Source: Haloterrigena gelatinilytica
Lineage (GTDB): Archaea > Halobacteriota > Halobacteria > Halobacteriales > Natrialbaceae
Assembly: GCF_013342145.1 (NCBI RefSeq)
Contig: NZ_JABUQZ010000001.1
Coordinates: 992,001-1,056,000, forward strand
Direction: 5' to 3'
DNA length: 64,000 nucleotides
Below, one piece after another: positions 34,245 through 43,648 of this stretch. Numbering within the stretch: the stretch's first letter is position 1; every line of letters begins with the position of its first letter. A program made the position numbers and the translations under genes. The notes under the pieces were generated by a model. That model was not told the origin of the DNA. It worked only from the letters and a program-made list of their open reading frames with translations, and did not search any database.

Positions 34245-34748
34245 ATGAACGCAAATCCCAACACCGAAGCGAACTTTCAGGGTCGATGGGTCGACATCGG
34301 CGTCGTCACCGACCTCGGCACCACAGAGGAAACGATCGAATGGCTCGACCACGTCTACGCGGACACGTCAATCTCGAAGGACTCCGACAGCGACGAGTTC
34401 CAGTACAATGGCTCGCAGTACACGATCACCGAGGAGGGTCACGTCACGCGCGAAGCCGAGTTCGGGATCTATCCGGACTCCGAGAATGCCGATCTCCAGA
34501 CGCTCGGTCTCATCGACGCAGACGGAGCTGAACTCCACAACGTCCGCCAGGAGGCAGTCGTCTTTGTAATCTGGCCGAGCGCCGATGAAACCGACGACAC
34601 GACCGCGATCAAGCGCGTCGGCGAGAACGTTCGCGTCCAAACCGGTGAGGAGAGCCTGTCCGACGGGCCCTACGAGTTCACGTTCACGCTGTTCATCGAG
34701 GGCAAGTACTGGTTCGACGGCGCCGCAGCACTCAATGGCGGGAGCTGA
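34245..34748 (+). CDS. major tail (tube) protein
   Basis: 167 residues, beta-sandwich pattern (QGRWVDIGVVTDLGTTEETI, EFQYNGSQYTITEEGHV, YEFTFTLFIEGKYWFDG). It precedes the tail chaperone pair and tape measure gene, the invariant place of the tube protein in siphoviruses. Confidence 0.75.
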   Translation: MNANPNTEANFQGRWVDIGVVTDLGTTEETIEWLDHVYADTSISKDSDSDEFQYNGSQYTITEEGHVTREAEFGIYPDSENADLQTLGLIDADGAELHNVRQEAVVFVIWPSADETDDTTAIKRVGENVRVQTGEESLSDGPYEFTFTLFIEGKYWFDGAAALNGGS

Positions 34749-34754
34749 TCATAC

Positions 34755-35399
34755 ATGTCCCAGGCACCCACCAAGCCGCCGGAGCCGGAGGATCGTGCGG
34801 AGGTTCTCGAGGACCTCGGCGGCGAGAATGTTGACGAGCAACTCGAGCGCGGTGAGGAAAAGCATGAAGCCGCCGAGGCTGAACGCCAAGAGCAGAAACA
34901 GGAACAACTCGAGAGCGCTGCCGACGGCCAGGCGATCGAGGACTGGCTCACCCAGGAGACGACCCGCGACGTCGACACGATCTCGTTCCGTGGCCGTGAG
35001 TTCGAGTTCTCTCAGCCCGGCGTGATCCACCGCCGGCAGACGATGAAGATCCTCTCCGAGTCGGACCCTGAGACCTTCGAAGATGTCGACCCTGACGACG
35101 ACGAGGCAGTCAACGAGACGATCGAGGAGAACCTCGACCCCGAGTCGATCAAGAACGTTGTGGGGCTCTACGATCACCAGCTCGAGACGATCACCGAGCT
35201 CTGCACCGACCCCGTGATGGGTGACGAGACCGTTCCCGAGGGCGACGATCTCTCTCGAGGCGCCCAGCGTTGGGGTCGATTCAAGCTCGAGGACGAGACC
35301 GACGCCGACGGTAACGTCATCAAGGAGGGGCTATCGACGCTCTCTCAGCAGGTCGTCGCCGAGCGCCTCGAGGCGACCGACGAGGGCGAGGGAAATTAA
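34755..35399 (+). CDS. tail assembly chaperone, short (G-like) product
   Basis: 214 residues in frame 0, ending at TAA 35397. N-terminal coiled coil rich in Glu/Gln, then a compact domain (VDTISFRGREFEFSQPGVIH). It lies between tube and tape measure genes, where lambda carries G and GT. The last codons GGA AAT are followed directly by the stop; -1 slippage there yields the long form. Confidence 0.8.
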   Translation: MSQAPTKPPEPEDRAEVLEDLGGENVDEQLERGEEKHEAAEAERQEQKQEQLESAADGQAIEDWLTQETTRDVDTISFRGREFEFSQPGVIHRRQTMKILSESDPETFEDVDPDDDEAVNETIEENLDPESIKNVVGLYDHQLETITELCTDPVMGDETVPEGDDLSRGAQRWGRFKLEDETDADGNVIKEGLSTLSQQVVAERLEATDEGEGN

Positions 35400-35614
35400 C
35401 TCCCGACGAACGTGAGGCGATCGACGACTTCGTCGGGCGCGACGACTACTACGGCGTCGCCTGGATGGAGGTCGTCGTCGAAGGGCTCGGGAAAACGCCG
35501 ATCGAGTTCGGCCAGGATACGGAGCCGAAAGAGCGCTACGCGATCCGGCAGTACGTGCGCTCGAAGGCCGCAGCCAAGCGTGAGCGGGCCGAGCAAGCCA
35601 ACCAGAACAACTAG
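34755..35614 (+). CDS. tail assembly chaperone, frameshifted (GT-like) product
   Basis: A second frame, shifted by -1, runs open through 35381-35614 and encodes TPDEREAIDDFVGRDDYYGV and 50 more residues, with no good start of its own. Slipping at GGGAAAT (35390-35396) would fuse 72 residues to the 214 of the short form (286 in all). This mirrors lambda gpG/gpGT, which chaperone tape measure and tube assembly. Confidence 0.75.
35390..35437 (+). promoter_or_regulatory. programmed -1 ribosomal frameshift signal
   Basis: Slippery heptamer G GGA AAT (35390-35396), then 5 spacer bases including the frame-0 stop, then CCCGACGAA (35402-35410) and TTCGTCGGG (35429-35437), a perfect 9-bp stem with an 18-nt loop. 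Lambda uses GGGAAAG at the same gene. Confidence 0.8.
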
Positions 35615-35644
35615 TGGAGTTGAGAACGTTTTTCATACTACGCC

Positions 35645-35992
35645 ATGCGCTCGCTACTCTCCAGTTCGGACACTGCTCACGTCGTCGACGCCGAGCAACT
35701 GCCGCCGGCGCCGGACGGTCGACAGTATCGCTACGAGGTTGTCGTTCAACTCGACGACGCGGTCGACTCGGCGCCGTCGGACGACGACGTTCGAGAGATC
35801 GCCGACGCTGTCCTCGAGGCGATCGCCGAGATCGACGATCCAGACTGGCCGGGCGCCGACGAGCTGTATATCCAGATCTACGGACCCGATCGCGAGCTCG
35901 ACGCCGGTGCCTGTGGGACGGCCCACTGGGTCGCCGGCGACTACGAGTCGATCGAAACTCGATCGTACTTCTTCGGAGGGGTTGGGGCATGA
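35645..35992 (+). CDS. hypothetical tail-region protein
   Basis: 115 residues, acidic, alpha/beta ferredoxin-like pattern (RYEVVVQLDDAVD, DVREIADAVLEAIAE, ELYIQIYGPDRELD). Start at ATG 35645, overlap of 4 bases with the next gene. Not recognised. Confidence 0.55.
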   Translation: MRSLLSSSDTAHVVDAEQLPPAPDGRQYRYEVVVQLDDAVDSAPSDDDVREIADAVLEAIAEIDDPDWPGADELYIQIYGPDRELDAGACGTAHWVAGDYESIETRSYFFGGVGA

Positions 35993-36195
35993 CCGACGAC
36001 GTCGTCCGCCCGCTCGGCCCGCTCGCCGAGTTCCGGGAGTACGCGAAAGAGGAGCGCGACGCGGCCCGTGAGCGCGGGAACCGCGCCGGCGCCCTCGCCT
36101 TTGATGACATCGTGAACAAGACGAACGAACTCGAGCGTGAGGCGATCGCCGACGGGATCCCGCTGCAGCTCGATCTCTCGGAACTCGAAGACTGA
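35989..36195 (+). CDS. hypothetical small helical protein
   Basis: 68 residues, mostly helical and charged (EFREYAKEERDAARERGNRA). ATGA-coupled to the previous gene and placed before the tape measure gene. Role unknown. Confidence 0.55.
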   Translation: MTDDVVRPLGPLAEFREYAKEERDAARERGNRAGALAFDDIVNKTNELEREAIADGIPLQLDLSELED

Positions 36196-36298
36196 CACTC
36201 CGTCTTTCTCGAGAAATACCTGCCGTATAGCGCGATAACCGCCCCACTGCAGCCGATTCTAAGATGATCGAAATCCCCCGTGAGCGAGGTGTGTAGCC

Positions 36299-39103
36299 GT
36301 GGGTGCGCTTTCAGAACTTCGTGGCTCGATTGAGATAGATCACTCCGGAGCCAAGTCCGCGATTGAGGACGTCCAAGGCCAGGCCGAAGACATGGGCTCG
36401 TCGTTCGAGTCGACTGGCCAGCGGATGCAATCCGCAGGGAAGTCCATGACTGCCGGCGTCACGGCCCCGCTTGCTGCGATGGGCGGTGCAGCGGCGAAGA
36501 CTGCTGCTGACTTCGAGAAATCGATGCAGTCGTCCATCGCGATCATGGGCGACGTCTCGAACGCCGAGCGTGAGAAACTCGAGAAGACAGCCCGCGAGGT
36601 TGCGACAAGTACATCCAAATCCCACGAGGAGGCCGCCAATTCGTACTACTATCTCGCATCTGCTGGCCTCGACGCCGCCGATTCGATGGAGGCCATGCCG
36701 CAGGTCGCCGCGCTCGCGGAAGCCGGTCAGATGGACATGGCCGAGGCGACCGACATCGCCACCGACACGATGTCGGCGTTCGGAATGGAGGCCTCCGAGC
36801 TTTCCCGTGTGACGGACACGATGGCCGGGACGGTCAACCGGCACAATCAGACGATGCAGGGGATGGGGTCGGCGATGAGCCAGGTTGCGCCGGTTGCATC
36901 CGGTCTCGGGATGTCGATCGAGGAGACCTCGGCCGCAATCGGGATGATGGGCGACGTCGGTATCAAGGCCGAGAAGGCTGGTACCGGTCTCCGATCCGCT
37001 CTATCTTCGCTGCAGAACCCGACTGGGAAGGCTGCCGAGACGATCGAGGCTCTCGGCATCAAGGTCAACGACGCCGAGGGGAACATGCTCCCCCTCCACG
37101 AGATCATCGGCCAGCTCGAGGAGAGTGGCGCCAAGACAGCCGACATCATGGCCCTGTTCGGGAACCAGGCTGGACCGGCCATGCAAGCTCTCGTTGATCA
37201 GGGTAGTGACGCACTCCGTGATGAGGCGGAAGCCCTCTCCGAACTCGACGGCGAGACGCAGAAAGTCGCCGAGACGCAGCGAGACACGCTGCACGGCTCG
37301 ATTGAGATGCTCAAGTCGTCGGTCGCTGACCTTGCGATCGAGTTCGGCAGTGTACTGACGCCGTACATCCGGCAGGCTGCCAACCTCGCGACGAATCTTG
37401 CAGATCGGTTCTCGGGGCTCGGAAGGACGACACAGACAGTTATCGTCGCCGTCGGCGGGGTTGCTGCGGCGCTCGGCCCGCTGCTCATCGCGTTCGGTGC
37501 GCTTATCGGCCCACTTTCGACGGCTGTGGGTACGCTCGGAGGTCTCACTGCGGTACTCGGGCCAGTTACTGGTCTCGTCGGTAGTGTGATCGCCCCACTC
37601 AGTTCTCTGACAGCAATAGTGAGTGGACTCTTAGCGCCACTCACTGGCCTCGTTGGGACAATGGGGTCGTTCGGTGCTGCTGTGGTAGGAGTCCTCGGTC
37701 CGATCGGCTTGCTCGTGGCAGCCATCGGCGGAATCGGCTATGTTCTGAGTGAAAACAGGGAAGTGGTTCGCAAGTTCGCCAATCAGGCGATCGGGAAGCT
37801 GAAGAGCGTCGCATCAGGCGCGGCCACGTGGCTGGAGGCGAACGGGCCCAGTCTTCTCAAATCCGCCTTTAGGAAGATTGGGGAAGGTATCCGGTTCATC
37901 GCACTTGATATTTACAATGCGGTTACCGGGAACGGTGATTCGATTATCAAGTCGATGATCATCGACGCGGGGTCATGGCTGATCAACGAAGGACCAGGGA
38001 TCCTCAAGGCAGCCGCGAAACTCGCGTTCGACGCGATCATGGCTGCTGCCAAGGGGCTCTACCAGGGCCTGATCGGCAACAGCCTAATCCCTGAGATGTT
38101 CCAGGCGATCGGCGCCTACATCAAGTCGACCGCGGTCTCGCTGATCCAGACGGCCATACAGACCCTCGTCACCCGCGTTACGACGCTTTTCACCACCCTG
38201 AAAACGAAGACGGTCACGACGATCACGAACTGGGGTAATCGGATCGGAACCCTCGCAACGAACGCGAAGAACAGAGTCGTCACGTCAGTCACGAATCTGA
38301 AAAACCGAACGGTCACGCTGGTCACGGGTCTCAAGAATCAGACAGTTACGCAGTTCACGAACCTGAAAAACCGAGTTACGTCATCGATCACGAATGCCAA
38401 GAACACGGTCGTTGCGACTGCTACGAATCTGAAAACGCAGACCATCAGCCAGTTCACGAATCTGAAGAACACTGCGACCTCTCGAGTGACGTCGCTTAAG
38501 GACGACGCCGTCTCGGCAATAACTACCCTGAAAGACGACACGGTCGGCGAGCTCCGGTCGATGGCCGACGACGCTGTCGACGAAGTCAGCGAGATGGCTT
38601 CGGATCTCCTCGACGAGGTCGACATCGCGAACAAGTTCAAAAACGCCGGTGGTGACCTGATCTCATCATTCGCGGATGGGATTCGCAACTCAGTCGGTGA
38701 GGCAACGAGCGCCGTCTCAGGAGCAGTCGATGATGTGAAAAGCTATCTGCCGAGTTCACCAGCCGACAGAGGTCCGCTAAGCGGTGATGAGTGGATCTAC
38801 GGCCTCCCCGAAGCGATGATATCGGGAATGGAGGACCGCGTTCGCGAACTTTCGTCAGCTTCGGCGATGATCGCCGACGCGGCTCGGCCAGATCCCGATG
38901 CGCCCAACGTCCCAATGCCGACCCCACAGCCCGCGGGCGGCAACGGCCGTCAGTCCTCGCGGCGGCGCGATGACGAACGCCGGGTCATGATCGACTTCGG
39001 CAATCTCCCGCGGGACGCTCTCGTCTCGATCGGCGACCTCGAGGACATGGCCGACGAGGCCGTCCGCAACCGCCGCCGGCGCGAAAAGAATCGAACTGCG
39101 TAA
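36299..39103 (+). CDS. tail tape measure protein
   Basis: 934 residues; sets tail length and is injected with DNA. Residues 60-330 match the TP901-type tape measure domain (TAGVTAPLAAMGGAAAKTAA, EEAANSYYYLASAGLDAADS, MGMSIEETSAAIGMMGD-like). A hydrophobic Gly/Ala/Leu-rich central zone (about 375-480) includes likely TM helices. A hendecad repeat follows (about 625-755), then an acidic/basic C-terminus. GTG start at 36299; a tail of this size suggests roughly 140 nm by the usual length rule. Confidence 0.92.
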   Translation: MGALSELRGSIEIDHSGAKSAIEDVQGQAEDMGSSFESTGQRMQSAGKSMTAGVTAPLAAMGGAAAKTAADFEKSMQSSIAIMGDVSNAEREKLEKTAREVATSTSKSHEEAANSYYYLASAGLDAADSMEAMPQVAALAEAGQMDMAEATDIATDTMSAFGMEASELSRVTDTMAGTVNRHNQTMQGMGSAMSQVAPVASGLGMSIEETSAAIGMMGDVGIKAEKAGTGLRSALSSLQNPTGKAAETIEALGIKVNDAEGNMLPLHEIIGQLEESGAKTADIMALFGNQAGPAMQALVDQGSDALRDEAEALSELDGETQKVAETQRDTLHGSIEMLKSSVADLAIEFGSVLTPYIRQAANLATNLADRFSGLGRTTQTVIVAVGGVAAALGPLLIAFGALIGPLSTAVGTLGGLTAVLGPVTGLVGSVIAPLSSLTAIVSGLLAPLTGLVGTMGSFGAAVVGVLGPIGLLVAAIGGIGYVLSENREVVRKFANQAIGKLKSVASGAATWLEANGPSLLKSAFRKIGEGIRFIALDIYNAVTGNGDSIIKSMIIDAGSWLINEGPGILKAAAKLAFDAIMAAAKGLYQGLIGNSLIPEMFQAIGAYIKSTAVSLIQTAIQTLVTRVTTLFTTLKTKTVTTITNWGNRIGTLATNAKNRVVTSVTNLKNRTVTLVTGLKNQTVTQFTNLKNRVTSSITNAKNTVVATATNLKTQTISQFTNLKNTATSRVTSLKDDAVSAITTLKDDTVGELRSMADDAVDEVSEMASDLLDEVDIANKFKNAGGDLISSFADGIRNSVGEATSAVSGAVDDVKSYLPSSPADRGPLSGDEWIYGLPEAMISGMEDRVRELSSASAMIADAARPDPDAPNVPMPTPQPAGGNGRQSSRRRDDERRVMIDFGNLPRDALVSIGDLEDMADEAVRNRRRREKNRTA
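38178..38560 (+). repeat. 33-bp/11-residue hendecad repeats in tape measure gene
   Basis: About eleven tandem units of the pattern T-N-L-K-N-x-x-V-T-x-x (e.g. TNLKNRTVTLV, TGLKNQTVTQF, TNLKNRVTSSI, TSLKDDAVSAI). Eleven-residue periodicity favours a right-handed or straight coiled coil. Nucleotide units are about 33 bp and diverged. Confidence 0.75.
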
Positions 39104-39112
39104 TCCACATTC

Positions 39113-39610
39113 ATGCCAGATCTGCCGAAATCAGTCCCGAGGACCGCATGGTACGTCTATCTCTATGACGGCACCGAGGAGTACGTCACGTTCGCAGACG
39201 GCCTCGTCGAGGAGATCCCGCCGCGGACGGTCGCCGAGAGCGGCTCGTGGCAGTTCAATTTCCGCCACGATCCCGCCGGTTCCCGGAGCTACGATCCGCT
39301 CGAGCACACGGACCGCTACGAACGCGTCGTTGAGATCGGCCGTTGGGCCGGACGCTACGTTCTCCGCGAGCCCCTCGAGGCCGAACCACGCTATCGAGAG
39401 CAGGTCCCACCAGGGAATCCGTCACTGCTCGTCGGCCTCCAGCCAGCCTACGAGACGCCAGCCGGTGGCGTCTGGGGGCTCGTCGACGGCTACGACGAGA
39501 CGAATGCGCTTCCCGAAACGGGGCTTACCGTCACGCTCGACGTGACGATGCTCGCGACGACCGACGACTACGAGACTCGCGACGAGGTCGTCGCCGACCT
39601 GTCCTTCTGA
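39113..39610 (+). CDS. distal tail protein-like
   Basis: 165 residues right after the tape measure gene; beta-rich (WYVYLYDGTEEYVTFADGLV, WQFNFRHDPAGSRSYDP). Position and size fit a distal tail or tail-tip adaptor. No diagnostic motif. Confidence 0.5.
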   Translation: MPDLPKSVPRTAWYVYLYDGTEEYVTFADGLVEEIPPRTVAESGSWQFNFRHDPAGSRSYDPLEHTDRYERVVEIGRWAGRYVLREPLEAEPRYREQVPPGNPSLLVGLQPAYETPAGGVWGLVDGYDETNALPETGLTVTLDVTMLATTDDYETRDEVVADLSF

Positions 39611-39621
39611 CCTGACCACAC

Positions 39622-40497
39622 ATGCACGAGTACCAAATCGGCCACGCACACACGGCACTGACGCAAAACCAGAACAGGCGAGCCACCCGCGGCGACGGCG
39701 TCCTCGAGGGCTGCCAGGTCTCGGCGGGCGACTCGAGCTCGAGCGTCGAGACCGAAGTCGACGGTGGCTACGTTCAGATCGACGGCAACGTGCTCGAGTT
39801 CGCGCCGACCGCTGTCACTCATCCGGACGGGTCTGGTGATCCTCGGCGCGACGTTGTTCTCGTCCAAGACGCCGGCGACGGGACTGGCGAGGTCTTCGTC
39901 CAGGAGGGAGATCCTGGCTCGTGGCCGACCGACGACTCGGGCAACGAGTACCGTCACGCGAACGCCTGGCAGCCCCAGCCACCCGATACGGCTAGTAGCG
40001 ACGCGGTCGTCCTGGCTATCGTCTCGATTGGGCCTAACGCAACACAGTCGTCCGGGATCAGCGACGTCGAGGACCGCCGGCGTGAACCCGCACCGTCCGG
40101 CCGACAGGGCTGGCAGCAACCCAACATCACGACCCCAACGGTCAATCTCGAGAGCGGCGACTTCTACGCCCAGCCGCTGGCGATTCCCGGCGATTCGTGG
40201 CTCCACGTCTGGTCGGTCGCACAGTATCGCTTTCTCGAGGGATCCAGGGCGTCGTGGGATTCCAACTGGGAACTCTCAATCATGGAGCCCGGTGACCTGG
40301 ATACCGCCGCCCAGTCGACGATCGCCGAATCCGAGTTCGTTGGCGGCGATCCCGTCTGGCAAATATCGATCGGCGGATCTCCCAACGAGATCCAGCCCTA
40401 CTGGATCCAACTGCACAACACCGGGAGCAGCGACATGGATAACGAGGAGTACTGGTCGGCCCAGCTCGCCGTGACGGTCGACCGGAGGCCGATCTAA
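39622..40497 (+). CDS. tail-tip structural protein
   Basis: 291 residues: N-terminal half shaped like a baseplate wedge/receptor domain (VLEGCQVSAGDSSSSVETEV, VVLAIVSIGPNATQSSGISD), C-terminal beta-sandwich with Trp-rich strands. Directly followed by a GTG start with no gap. Family not recognised. Confidence 0.5.
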   Translation: MHEYQIGHAHTALTQNQNRRATRGDGVLEGCQVSAGDSSSSVETEVDGGYVQIDGNVLEFAPTAVTHPDGSGDPRRDVVLVQDAGDGTGEVFVQEGDPGSWPTDDSGNEYRHANAWQPQPPDTASSDAVVLAIVSIGPNATQSSGISDVEDRRREPAPSGRQGWQQPNITTPTVNLESGDFYAQPLAIPGDSWLHVWSVAQYRFLEGSRASWDSNWELSIMEPGDLDTAAQSTIAESEFVGGDPVWQISIGGSPNEIQPYWIQLHNTGSSDMDNEEYWSAQLAVTVDRRPI

Positions 40498-41631
40498 GTG
40501 GCGCTCCCCGAGACGCCTCCAGGACGAACGGCAGGAGGGCCGGCGCCGATGACTGCCGGCGGGCCGCAGCCTGGCGTCGCCGGCTCCCTGGAGTCCTACT
40601 CCCCAACCGATCCCGGAGACGTCCCGTCGCGGTATTCGATCCACCTCGAGCGCAACACCGGCGAGACGCGGACGCTCACCGATATCGAGTCGATCGACGT
40701 CGTCCGCGAGCATACGGATTCGTCAGACTGGCAGGCGACCGTTCCCGAGGATCCGACGCTCCCCGAGTGGCGGTTCGCCAACGTCGAGGTCCGATATCAG
40801 GGCAACACGCTCTTTACCGGAACACTGCAGCGCGTCGATCCTTCGGTCACGGATGCCGAAACCGTCCTTGAGGGATACGGGCCCGGCTCAGCGATCCGCT
40901 TCGGTCACGTCCGAGTTGAAGAGCAAAACGCCAACCTCTATCGAGTGATCGAGCGCGTTTGGCGCGACCATACGCCCTTCGACGCACTTGTGTTGAGTCC
41001 GGAAGAACCGCAGACGTTCTCGAAGGTTGAGCTTTCCGGGACGCCGAAGTCGATCCTCAAAGAGCTCCACGACCGCGCTGGGATGCGGTTCTACTTCACG
41101 ATGCTCCCAACGGACGGTCCCGACGTGATCTCGTTCCGGCCAGGACGGCTCGTCCGACCAAGCGGATGGACGCGGATTGATATCGATCCACGCTGGGACG
41201 TCGGCGACTACCGCAACGCCGTCGTCGTTGAGGGCGCCTACTCCGAGGAGCTCGGCCGGCGATATCGTGGCGAGGCTGTCGATGCTGAGGAGGTCGATCG
41301 TGTCGGGGAACGTCTCGAAGAGTCCATCGGTCCCGAGCCCGATCTCGAGAGCGACGAGGACTGCCAGCAGATCGCCGACAGCACTCTTGAGGATCGGCTT
41401 GCAGAGGATCAGCAAGAGGGCTCGGTCGACATCCTCCCACGGCTGCTACCGCCAGGGGTGCGCGTCAACGTCCCGTACTACGGCGAGATGCGAGATCTCG
41501 AGCGCGTCTCCTACCAGGAGAGCCTCGGAGAGGCGAGCGGGACGCTCGATATCGAGCGTCCGTACTCGGTTGCCGAGCGTACTGAGGAGGTTGACGCCGA
41601 CCTCAGCAGCACCAAGGAGATGATTCGCTGA
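40498..41631 (+). CDS. tail hub/baseplate-like protein
   Basis: 377 residues. Pattern YSIHLERNTGETRTLTDIES, VRYQGNTLFTGTLQRVDPSV and ILKELHDRAGMRFYFTML resembles the Gp27/prophage tail-hub (gp44-like) fold that forms the trimeric ring under the tail tube. N-terminal 40 residues are Gly/Pro rich. GTG start; overlaps the next ATG. Confidence 0.65.
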   Translation: MALPETPPGRTAGGPAPMTAGGPQPGVAGSLESYSPTDPGDVPSRYSIHLERNTGETRTLTDIESIDVVREHTDSSDWQATVPEDPTLPEWRFANVEVRYQGNTLFTGTLQRVDPSVTDAETVLEGYGPGSAIRFGHVRVEEQNANLYRVIERVWRDHTPFDALVLSPEEPQTFSKVELSGTPKSILKELHDRAGMRFYFTMLPTDGPDVISFRPGRLVRPSGWTRIDIDPRWDVGDYRNAVVVEGAYSEELGRRYRGEAVDAEEVDRVGERLEESIGPEPDLESDEDCQQIADSTLEDRLAEDQQEGSVDILPRLLPPGVRVNVPYYGEMRDLERVSYQESLGEASGTLDIERPYSVAERTEEVDADLSSTKEMIR

Positions 41632-42371
41632 TGCGCGGCTATCCAGCTGGTGCTGGCGGGCTGTCGGCATCGGCCGGCGGCCTCGTTGACGGTGTTGATC
41701 GCAGCTTCTTCGACAACTTCGAGGAAGACCGGATGGCAGCGTACTACGAGCGTTCGACTCTCGGCGAGACTACGCTCGTCGACGACGCCGGATACCACAC
41801 GGCCCGCGGGCTGCGACTCGAGGGATACAACTTCTTGTGGACGGTCCCGGGTTCTGGTTTCGAGCGCTACCCGGACACAGACGAATGGATCATCTACGTG
41901 ATGACGATCGACAACTGGGAGAACGTCAGTCAGATCTGGTTCCCAGTTTTCGGCGATCCGAGCAATGAGGGCGATCGGGATCCGAGCTACGAGATCCAGA
42001 TCATCAACAACGACGAAACGTTTCGGATCCAATCGCGGGACAACTCCGACAACAAGGAAGACGTCGCGACCGATGCCGAGAGCGACCAGACCTACGACTG
42101 GTTCTCGACCGGCGTGACCTACGCCGTCGGAATCTATCGCAAGCCCTCGGGCGGCGTTCTCGGCGGGCTGTGGGATGCGAACGCGGACTATCCGCTCGAG
42201 TCTGAGGCGATTGCGTACATCGATTCGGCGGACCATCCATACGATGACGGGAGCAGTATCGACGGGATCGGCCCGGATGACGGCCCTGGACGTTGGGGCT
42301 ATCGGACTGGTGACAACGTTACCCTACGCGTTCACGAGGTTGAGCGCGTCGAGCCGCCAGAAGAAAACTAA
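41631..42371 (+). CDS. LamG/concanavalin-like tail protein
   Basis: 246 residues. After a Gly-rich N-terminus, DRSFFDNFEEDRMAAYYE..HTARGLRLEGYNFLWT and FSTGVTYAVGIYRKPSGG follow the beta-jelly-roll pattern of LamG-like carbohydrate-binding domains. Probably a surface-binding component of the tail tip. Confidence 0.5.
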   Translation: MRGYPAGAGGLSASAGGLVDGVDRSFFDNFEEDRMAAYYERSTLGETTLVDDAGYHTARGLRLEGYNFLWTVPGSGFERYPDTDEWIIYVMTIDNWENVSQIWFPVFGDPSNEGDRDPSYEIQIINNDETFRIQSRDNSDNKEDVATDAESDQTYDWFSTGVTYAVGIYRKPSGGVLGGLWDANADYPLESEAIAYIDSADHPYDDGSSIDGIGPDDGPGRWGYRTGDNVTLRVHEVERVEPPEEN

Positions 42372-42388
42372 CCAGAGACAATTCAACT

Positions 42389-43507
42389 ATGCAAACTGAT
42401 TACGTCAAAGGTGACGATCGACCGATCATTCGAGACCAGCTAACACGCGGGCGAGCGACGATCCCGCTCAGCTCAAACGATACTGTCCATCTCTACATCG
42501 AGGATCCCGAGGGAGAGATCTTCATCGCCGACCAGGCGACGATCGCGGATCGGCCAGAGAGTCGTGTCGAATACGAAATGGATGGGGGGTGGCCGCTCGA
42601 GGGAACGTATCTCGGAAGGTGGGTTATCAACTACGACGATGGCGGGACTCAGACGGTTCCGAACGGATCGCCTAAGGAAATCACAGTCTGGGATACGCTC
42701 AATCGTGATGCCGATGTGCGTGACTATGACGATCCCGATATTTCGGTCTCGAATGTGTGGACTGATCACCTCGGAGCCAACACCGCCCAAGCCGTTACTG
42801 TTGGATCTCCGCTGGATCTCGGCGGGAACGATATCTCGGGCATCGGATCGGCCGACGCTGAATCGCTCAATGCAGGGTCCGCGGAGATCAGCGGCCAGAC
42901 GGCCGCGACCGAGAACTGGGTCGAATCGAGTGCTGACGTGTCGAGCCTCAACGGGCTCACGTTCGATGACGTCACTGGGGACTCGCGATACTACACGATC
43001 AACTCCGGAAATGGAACTGAGTACTTCAAACTTGTCTCACTTAAAGACAAGAGCTCGGGGACCAATGGTGGTGGGGCAATTCGGTGCCAACTCCACTTTG
43101 CCGAGGGTCGAGGGGGTTCTCCGATCCGGACCGTCGACTTCTATATCTTCGCAAAGGGAGATGCGTTCAGCGCCGAGTACACCGACTACGGCCAGCACTT
43201 CAGGAACGACAACGTCGACTTCGTGGTCACTGAGGACCCTGGAGACGGGTCTGCCACCGACCACCAGTACCACGTCTATGTCCGAGCAGATACGTTTCTG
43301 GCTACCGGCGTCTCTGTCACACCCGGACAGTGGTTCGGCTCCCACGACTGGCAAGCCGGTCTCTCCGAAACCGATCTGATCGGGACCACGGTTTACGACA
43401 CGGGGGCGCAAGAACCCGACCGAGTCGTCCGTGCTGGGGAGATGTATTCCTCGGGCGACCGGGTGGCGACTCGAGAGTGGGTTCAAAACAACTTCCAGAG
43501 CAAGTGA
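42389..43507 (+). CDS. baseplate upper/tail fibre protein
   Basis: 372 residues. N-terminal BppU-like domain (IRDQLTRGRATIPLSSNDTV..GTYLGRWVINYDDGGTQTVP), then fibre segments with the repeated pattern ATENWVES and ending VATREWVQNNFQ, common in phage tail fibres. Links the baseplate to host-binding parts. Confidence 0.65.
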   Translation: MQTDYVKGDDRPIIRDQLTRGRATIPLSSNDTVHLYIEDPEGEIFIADQATIADRPESRVEYEMDGGWPLEGTYLGRWVINYDDGGTQTVPNGSPKEITVWDTLNRDADVRDYDDPDISVSNVWTDHLGANTAQAVTVGSPLDLGGNDISGIGSADAESLNAGSAEISGQTAATENWVESSADVSSLNGLTFDDVTGDSRYYTINSGNGTEYFKLVSLKDKSSGTNGGGAIRCQLHFAEGRGGSPIRTVDFYIFAKGDAFSAEYTDYGQHFRNDNVDFVVTEDPGDGSATDHQYHVYVRADTFLATGVSVTPGQWFGSHDWQAGLSETDLIGTTVYDTGAQEPDRVVRAGEMYSSGDRVATREWVQNNFQSK

Positions 43508-43648
43508 TTGGCTCTAAGGCTGGAATGAGCACAAGCCGACACCGCGCTTCCGCTGAAAGAATGTGTCTCAGAAAGGAGAGAAGTCTTCCGAGGCGTGTAC
43601 CACACCGTTTAGACTTACACTAAGGCCGGATCCCGACCGACAGCAATC

